From Amaranthus tricolor (lineage: Eukaryota > Streptophyta > Magnoliopsida > Caryophyllales > Amaranthaceae), in assembly GCF_026212465.1 (NCBI RefSeq), contig NC_080057.1:9225398-9289397 (forward strand): DNA of 64,000 nucleotides, in the 5' to 3' direction. This document shows positions 57,701 to 64,000 of the stretch, one piece after another. Made by a program: the position numbers and the translations under genes. Position 1 is the stretch's first letter. Every line of letters starts with the position of its first letter. The notes under the pieces are model-generated. The model had not been told where the DNA came from. It did not search any database and worked only from the letters and a program-made list of their open reading frames with translations.

Positions 57701-59266
57701 AATGAAGAATGAACGATGAAGAATGAACAAGGATTAATGGTCAATGACGAATGAACGATGAAGAATGAACAAGGATCAATGATCAATGAAGAATGAACGA
57801 TGAAGAATGAACAAGGATCAATGATCAATGAAGAATGAACGATGAAGAATGAACAAGGATCAATGGTCAATGACGAATGAACGATGAAGAATGAACAAGG
57901 ATCAATGATCAATGACGAATGAACGATGAAGAATGCACAAGGCTCAATGATCAATGAAGAATGAACGATGAAGAATGAACAAGGATCAATGATCAATGAA
58001 GAATGAACGATGAAGAATGAACAAGGATCAATGATCAATGAAGAATGAACGATGAAGAATGAACAAGGATCAATGATCAATGAAGAATGAACAAGGATCA
58101 ATGATAAATGAAGAATGAACGATGAAGAATGAACAAGGATTAATGGTCAATGACGAACGAACGATGAAGAATGAACAAGGATCAATGATCAATGAAGAAT
58201 AAACGATGAAGAATGAACAAGGATCAATGATCAATGAAGAATGAACGATGAAGAATGAACAAGGATCAATGGTCAATGACGAATGAACGATGAAGAATGA
58301 ACAAGGATCAATGATCAATGAAGAATGAACGATGAAGAATGAACAAGGATCAATGATCAATGAAGAATGAACGATGAAGAATGAACAAGGATTAATGATC
58401 AATGAAGAATGAACAAGGATCAATGATCAATGAAGAATGAACAAGGATCAATGATCAATGAAGAATGAACGATGAAGAATGAACAAGGATCAATGATCAA
58501 TGAAGAATGAACGATGAAGAATGAACAAGGATCAATGATCAATGAAGAATGAACGATGAAGAATGAACAAGGATCAATGATCAATGAAGAATGAACGATG
58601 AAGAATGAACAAGGATCAATGATCAATGAAGAATGAACGATGAAGAATGAACAAGGATCAATGATCAATGAAGAATGAACGATGAAGAATGAACAAGGAT
58701 CAATGATCAATGAAGAATGAACAAGGATCAATGATAAATGAAGAATGAACGATGAAGAATGAACAAGGATTAATGGTCAATGACGAATGAACGATGAAGA
58801 ATGAACAAGGATCAATGATCAATGAAGAATGAACGATGAAGAATGAACAAGGATCAATGATCAATGAAGAATGAACGATGAAGAATGAACAAGGATCAAT
58901 GGTCAATGAAGAATGAACGATTAAGAATGAACAAGGATTAATGGTCAATGACGAATGAACGATGAAGAATGAACAAGGATCAATGATCAATGAAGAATGA
59001 ACGATGAAGAATGAACAAGGATTAATGGTCAATGACAATTGAACGATGAAGAATGAACAAGGATCAATGATCAATGAAGAATGAACGATGAAGAATGAAC
59101 AAGGATCAATGATCAATGAAGAATGAACGATGAAAAATGAACAAGGATCAATGATCAATGACGAATGAACGATGAAGAATGAACAAGGATCAATGATCAA
59201 TGAACAATGAACGATGAAGAATGAACAAGGATCAATGATCAATGAAGAATGAACGATGAAGAATGA
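54788..59266 (+). repeat. Long copy of 36168-40646 (offset 18620 bp)
   Basis: At least a dozen consecutive segment boundaries match at a constant +18620 bp, from 36168/54788 to 40080/58700. This includes the internal 1442-bp HOR and a complete block Q (head at 56551, GAACAAGTAT at 57011). Similarity probably starts near 35996/54616. Private differences include AATGCTC near 55989 and GAATAAAC near 57653. It is the longest block copy I could follow. Confidence 0.88.
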
Positions 59267-61898
59267 TCAAGGATCAATGATCAATGAAGAATGAACGATG
59301 AAGAATGAACAAGGATCAATGGTCAATGACGAATGAACGATGAAGAATGAACAAGGATCAATGATCAATGAAGAATGAACGATGAAGAATGAACAAGGAT
59401 TAATGGTCAATGACGAATTAACGATGAAGAATGAACAAGGATCAATGATCAATGAAGAATGAACGATGAAGAATGAACAAGGATCAATGATCATTGAAGA
59501 ATGAACGATGAAGAATGAACAAGGTTCAATGGTCAATGAAGAATGAACGATGAAGAATGAACAAGGATCAATGATCAATGAAGAATGAACGATGAAGAAT
59601 GAACAAGGATCAATGATCAATGAAGAATGAACGATGAAGAATGAACAAGGATCAATGATCAATGAAGAATGAACGATGAAGAATGAACAAGGATCAATGA
59701 TCAATGAAGAATGAACGTTGAAGAATGAACAAGGATCAATGATCAATGAAGAATGAACGATGAAGAATGAACAAGGATCAATGATCAATTAAGAATGAAC
59801 GATGAAGAATGAACAAGGATTAATGGTCAATGACAAATGAACGATGAAGAATGAACAAGGATCAATGATCAATGAAGAATGAACGATGAAGAATGAACAA
59901 GGATCAATGATCATTGAAGAATGAACGATGAAGAATGAACAAGGTTCAATGGTCAATGAAGAATGAACGATGAAGAATGAACAAGGATCAATGATCAATG
60001 AAGAATGAACGATGAAGAATGAACAAGGATCAATGATCAATGAAGAATGAACGATGAAGAATGAACAAGGATTAATGATCAATGAAGAATGAACAAGGAT
60101 CAATGATCAATGAAGAATGAACAAGGATCAATGATCAATGAAGAATGAACGATGAAGAATGAACAAGTATCAATGATCAATGAAGAATGAACGATGAAGA
60201 ATGAACAAGGATCAATGATCAATGAAGAATGAACGATGAAGAATGAACAACGATCAATGATCAATGAAGAATGAACGATGAAGAATGAACAAGGATCAAT
60301 GATCAATGAAGAATGAACGTTGAAGAATGAACAAGTATCAATGATCAATGAAGAATGAACGATGAAGAATGAACAAGGATCAATGATCAATGAAGAATGA
60401 ACAAGGATCAATGATAAATGAAGAATGAACGATGAAGAATGAACAAGGATTAATGGTCAATGACGAATGAACGATGAAGAATGAACAAGGATCAATGATC
60501 AATGAAGAATGAACGATGAAGAATGAACAAGGATCAATGATCAATGAAGAATGAACGATGAAGAATGAACAAGGATCAATGGTCAATGACGAATGAACGA
60601 TGAAGAATGAACAAGGATCAATGATCAATGACGAATGAACGATGAAGAATGCACAAGGCTCAATGATCAATGAAGAATGAACGATGAAGAATGAACAAGG
60701 ATCAATGATCAATGAAGAATGAACGATGAAGAATGAACAAGGATCAATGATCAATGAAGAATGAACGATGAAGAATGAACAAGGATCAATGATCAATGAA
60801 GAATGAACAAGGATCAATGATAAATGAAGAATGAACGATGAAGAATGAACAAGGATTAATGGTCAATGACGAACGAACGATGAAGAATGAACAAGGATCA
60901 ATGATCAATGAAGAATGAACGATGAAGAATGAACAAGGATCAATGATCAATGAAGAATGAACGATGAAGAATGAACAAGGATCAATGGTCAATGACGAAT
61001 GAACGATGAAGAATGAACAAGGATCAATGATCAATGAAGAATGAACGATGAAGAATGAACAAGGATCAATGATCAATGAAGAATGAACGATGAAGAATGA
61101 ACAAGGATTAATGATCAATGAAGAATGAACGATGATCAATGATCAATGAAGAATGAACAAGGATCAATGATCAATGAAGAATGAACGATGAAGAATGAAC
61201 AAGGATCAATGATCAATGAAGAATGAACGATGAAGAATGAACAAGGATCAATGATCAATGAAGAATGAACGATGAAGAATGAACAAGGATCAATGATCAA
61301 TGAAGAATGAACGATGAAGAATGAACAAGGATCAATGATCAATGAAGAATGAACGATGAAGAATGAACAAGGATCAATGATCAATGAAGAATGAACGATG
61401 AAGAATGAACAAGGATCAATGATCAATGAAGAATGAACAAGGATCAATGATAAATGAAGAATGAACGATGAAGAATGAACAAGGATTAATGGTCAATGAC
61501 GAATGAACGATGAAGAATGAACAAGGATCAATGATCAATGAAGAATGAACGATGAAGAATGAACAAGGATCAATGATCAATGAAGAATGAACGATGAAGA
61601 ATGAACAAGGATCAATGGTCAATGAAGAATGAACGAATAAGAATGAACAAGGATTAATGGTCAATGACGAATGAACGATGAAGAATGAACAAGGATCAAT
61701 GATCAATGAAGAATGAACGATGAAGAATGAACAAGGATTAATGGTCAATGACAATTGAACGATGAAGAATGAACAAGGATCAATGATCAATGACGAATGA
61801 ACGATGAAGAATGAACAAGGATCAATGATCAATGAACAATGAACGATGAAGAATGAACAAGGATCAATGATCAATGAAGAATGAACGATGAAGAATGA
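59267..61898 (+). repeat. Rearranged block, partly a copy of 57384-58731
   Basis: Segments at 60100, 60380, 60786, 61136 and 61416 match 57384, 57664, 58070, 58420 and 58700 at +2716 bp. The last is two 42-bp units shorter than its match. The left part (59267-60103) carries the CGAATTAACG and GATCATTG/AAGGTTC markers of the 40.6-41.1 kb type. It contains the chimeric heptamer at 61131-61137. Confidence 0.8.
61124..61151 (+). repeat. 28-bp unit with a chimeric heptamer GATGATC
   Basis: This unit reads AATGAAC, GATGATC, AATGATC, AATGAAG. Homologous short units, for example 2716 bp to the left, carry AAGGATC in second place. GATGATC combines the 5' part of GATGAAG with the 3' part of AAGGATC or AATGATC. 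This fits an exchange between heptamers; three separate substitutions are the alternative. Confidence 0.7.
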
Positions 61899-64000
61899 TC
61901 AAGGATCAATGATCAATGAAGAATGAACGATGAAGAATGAACAAGGATCAATGGTCAATGACGAATGAACGATGAAGAATGAACAAGGATCAATGATCAA
62001 TGAAGAATGAACGATGAAGAATGAACAAGGATCAATGATCAATGAAGAATGAACGATGAAGAATGAAGAAGGATCAATGATCATTGAAGAATGAACGATG
62101 AAGAATGAACAAGGTTCAATGGTCAATGAAGAATGAACGATGAAGAATGAACAAGGATCAATGATCAATGAAGAATGAACGATGAAGAATGAACAAGGAT
62201 CAATGATCAATGAAGAATGAACGATGAAGAATGAACAAGGATCAATGATCAATGAAGAATGAACGATGAAGAATGAACAAGGATCAATGATCAATGAAGA
62301 ATGAACGATGAAGAATGAACAAGGATCAATGATCAATGAAGAATGAACGTTGAAGAATTTACAAGTATCAATGATCAATGAAGAATGAATGATGAAGAAT
62401 GAACAAGGATCAATGATCAATTAAGAATGAACGATGAAGAATGAACAAGGATTAATGGTCAATGACGAATGAACGATGAAGAATGAACAAGGATCAATGA
62501 TCAATGAAGAATGAACGATGAAGAATGAACAAGGATCAATGATCATTGAAGAATGAACGATGAAGAATGAACAAGGTTCAATGGTCAATGAAGAACGAAC
62601 GATGAAGAATGAACAAGGATCAATGGTCAATGACGAATGAACGATGAAGAATGAACAAGGATCAATGATCAATGAAGAATGAACGATGAAGAATGAACAA
62701 GGATTAATGATCAATGAAGAATGAACGATGAAGAATGAACAAGGATTAATGGTCAATGACGAATGAACGATGAAGAATGAACAAGGATCAATGATTAATG
62801 AAGAATGAACGATAAAGAATGAACAAGGATCAATGATCAATGAAGAATGAACGATGAAGAATGAACAAGGATTAATGGTCAATGACAATTGAACGATGAA
62901 GAATGAACAAGGATCAATGATCAATGAAGAATGAACGATGAAGAATGAACAAGGATCAATGATCAATGAAGAATGAACGATGAAAAATGAACAAGGATCA
63001 ATGATCAATGACGAATGAACGATGAAGAATGAACAAGGATCAATGATCAATGAAGAATGAACGATGAAGAATGAACAAGGATCAATGATCAATGAAGAAT
63101 GAACGATGAAGAATGAACAAGGATTAATGGTCAATGACAAATGAACGATGAAGAATGAACAAGGATCAATGATCAATGAAGAATGAACGATGAAGAATGA
63201 ACAAGGATCAATGATCATTGAAGAATGAACGATGAAGAATGAACAAGGTTCAATGGTCAATGAAGAATGAACGATGAAGAATGAACAAGGATCAATGATC
63301 AATGAAGAATGAACGATGAAGAATGAACAAGGATCAATGATCAATGAAGAATGAACGATGAAGAATGAACAAGGATTAATGATCAATGAAGAATGAACAA
63401 GGATCAATGATCAATGAAGAATGAACAAGGATCAATGATCAATGAAGAATGAACGATGAAGAATGAACAAGGATCAATGATCCATGAAGAATGAACGATG
63501 AAGAATGAACAAGGATCAATGATCAATGAAGAATGAACGATGAAGAATGAACAACGATCAATGATCAATGAAGAATGAACGATGAAGAATGAACAAGGAT
63601 CAATGATCAATGAAGAATGAACGTTGAAGAATGAACAAGGATCAATGATCAATGAAGAATGAACGATGAAGAATGAACAAGGATCAATGATCAATGAAGA
63701 ATGAACAAGGATCAATGATAAATGAAGAATGAACGATGAAGAATGAACAAGGATTAATGGTCAATGACGAATGAACGATGAAGAATGAACAAGGATCAAT
63801 GATCAATGAAGAATGAACGATGAAGAATGAACAAGGATCAATGATCAATGAAGAATGAACGATGAAGAATGAACAAGGATCAATGGTCAATGACGAATGA
63901 ACGATGAAGAATGAACAAGGATCAATGATCAATGAAGAATGAACGATGAAGAATGAACAAGGATTAATGATCAATGAAGAATGAACGATGAAGAATGAAC
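61899..64000 (+). repeat. Block Q head, fifth copy, running off the window
   Basis: The Q head at 61899 is 5348 bp from the copy at 56551. Its GAACAAGTAT marker is degraded to TTACAAGTAT at 62359. After 62421 the order differs from other Q copies: left-type units with GGATTAATGG and GATAAAG (62700-62820) are joined to right-type AATGACAATTG units (62887). The array continues to the last base. Confidence 0.8.
62421..63407 (-). other. Longest open frame, repeat-derived, probably not a gene
   Basis: This 328-residue frame is the longest I see. It reads through 42-bp units without a short unit between, giving about 23 copies of a 14-residue repeat with consensus FFIVHSSLIIDPCS. It has no non-repeat N- or C-terminal domain. 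The minus strand is pyrimidine-rich, so no purine-rich ribosome-binding site precedes the start. It ends where a CAATGAAG-to-short-unit junction changes frame. Variants inside it change amino acids freely. I see no evidence of selection for protein; a translated low-complexity product cannot be excluded. Confidence 0.15.

Larger units (their letters stand above)
1..64000 (+). repeat. Giant 42-bp satellite/minisatellite array, open at both ends
   Basis: Every stretch I read consists of head-to-tail copies of a 42-bp unit made of six heptamers: AATGAAC, then GATGAAG, AATGAAC, AAGGATC, AATGATC and AATGAAG. All copies have the same orientation; I saw no inverted copy and no non-repeat insertion. 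The window starts at heptamer 5 of a unit and ends after a complete AATGAAC, so neither flank is present. I estimate about 1,500 units. The consensus has 21 A, 7 T, 10 G and 4 C (33% G+C; GC skew +0.43, AT skew +0.5). Neighbouring units typically differ by 0-4 substitutions. No gene, RNA gene, promoter, terminator or mobile element is visible. Function is unknown; a structural, centromeric, heterochromatic or selfish satellite role would be inference only. Confidence 0.98.

Noticed and set aside
83..63974. The many minus-strand open frames of 60-330 residues as protein-coding genes
   Set aside because: They are translations of the tandem unit, start and stop where a 28-bp or 35-bp unit shifts frame or a variant such as AATGATCAAGG makes a stop, have no non-repeat domain and no ribosome-binding site, and are all near copies of each other.
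1..64000. CRISPR array
   Set aside because: There are no unique spacers between conserved repeats; the entire 42-bp period is repeated, and no cas genes are present.
1..64000. Telomere repeat
   Set aside because: The heptamers AATGAAC, GATGAAG and AAGGATC lack the G-runs of known telomere repeats, and the array is organised in 42-bp units and HORs rather than a single heptamer.
1..64000. Repeat-rich structural protein or adhesin gene
   Set aside because: Frames are not kept across short units, and the plus strand is closed in all three frames under the standard code.
1..64000. Mobile element, integron array, tRNA or rRNA gene
   Set aside because: No transposase, recombinase, terminal inverted repeat, attC-like site or cloverleaf-compatible sequence is seen; nothing but the repeat is present.
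1..64000. Iteron-type origin of replication
   Set aside because: GATC-rich direct repeats resemble origin elements in a general way, but the array is far too long, and there is no initiator gene, AT-rich unwinding region or DnaA-box-like motif.
1..64000. Assigning the window to a named bacterial group from the heptamer repeats
   Set aside because: Heptanucleotide tandem repeats occur in several lineages and no gene is present to support any one of them.

Overview
The window is one uninterrupted tandem-repeat array from the first base to the last. I found no protein-coding gene, RNA gene, mobile element or unique spacer. The unit is 42 bp and is built from six related heptamers: h1 AATGAAC, h2 GATGAAG, h3 AATGAAC, h4 AAGGATC, h5 AATGATC, h6 AATGAAG. 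Position 1 falls on a heptamer boundary and position 64000 ends one. At every point I checked the heptamer phase holds, apart from a single 1-base deletion in a six-base element at 1667-1672. With that base restored, the window length equals 9143 x 7. Length variants are quantised: 42-bp units dominate, 28-bp units (h1 and h2 missing) recur as punctuation, 35-bp units lack h5, and two 56-bp units carry an extra h1-h2 pair. The array enters and leaves the window without a flank, so its true length exceeds 64 kb.

Layout. The array is not homogeneous. Shared variant patterns show nested higher-order repeats (HORs) and long-range block copies. From left to right: HORs of about 2.4 and 2.8 kb (1-6.4 kb); a 1666-bp HOR (6.4-9.2 kb); a 1708-bp HOR in two near-perfect copies (9.87-13.26 kb); an 854-bp HOR (13.26-14.66 kb); block P (15.2-17.6 kb, again at 23.5-24.9 and 33.3-35.7 kb); HORs of 1771 bp (20.2-22.6 kb), 2450 bp (25.8-29.6 kb), 1498 bp (29.8-32.7 kb) and 1442 bp (35.7-37.9 kb); block Q, whose head occurs five times from 37.9 kb; a 2142-bp HOR (46.8-51.0 kb); and a copy of about 4.6 kb from 36.0-40.6 kb at 54.6-59.3 kb. 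All measured offsets are multiples of 7, except one spanning the 1-bp deletion, which is one base short. This is the pattern expected from unequal exchange, replication slippage and segmental duplication acting on an in-register array.

Coding potential. In the standard code only one minus-strand frame of the consensus is open. It reads as a 14-residue repeat (FFIVHSSLIIDPCS). Because 28 bp shifts the frame by one, this yields a chain of short overlapping open frames that restart at each 28-bp unit. I treat these as by-products of the repeat.

Organism. No gene is available for taxonomic placement. The consensus is 33% G+C and strongly strand-asymmetric (74% purine on the given strand). Heptanucleotide-based tandem repeats are known between bacterial genes, notably in cyanobacteria, but usually as short runs. 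A continuous array of this size with HORs looks more like eukaryotic satellite DNA, or an exceptional bacterial or extrachromosomal array resolved by long reads. I cannot decide between these from the sequence.
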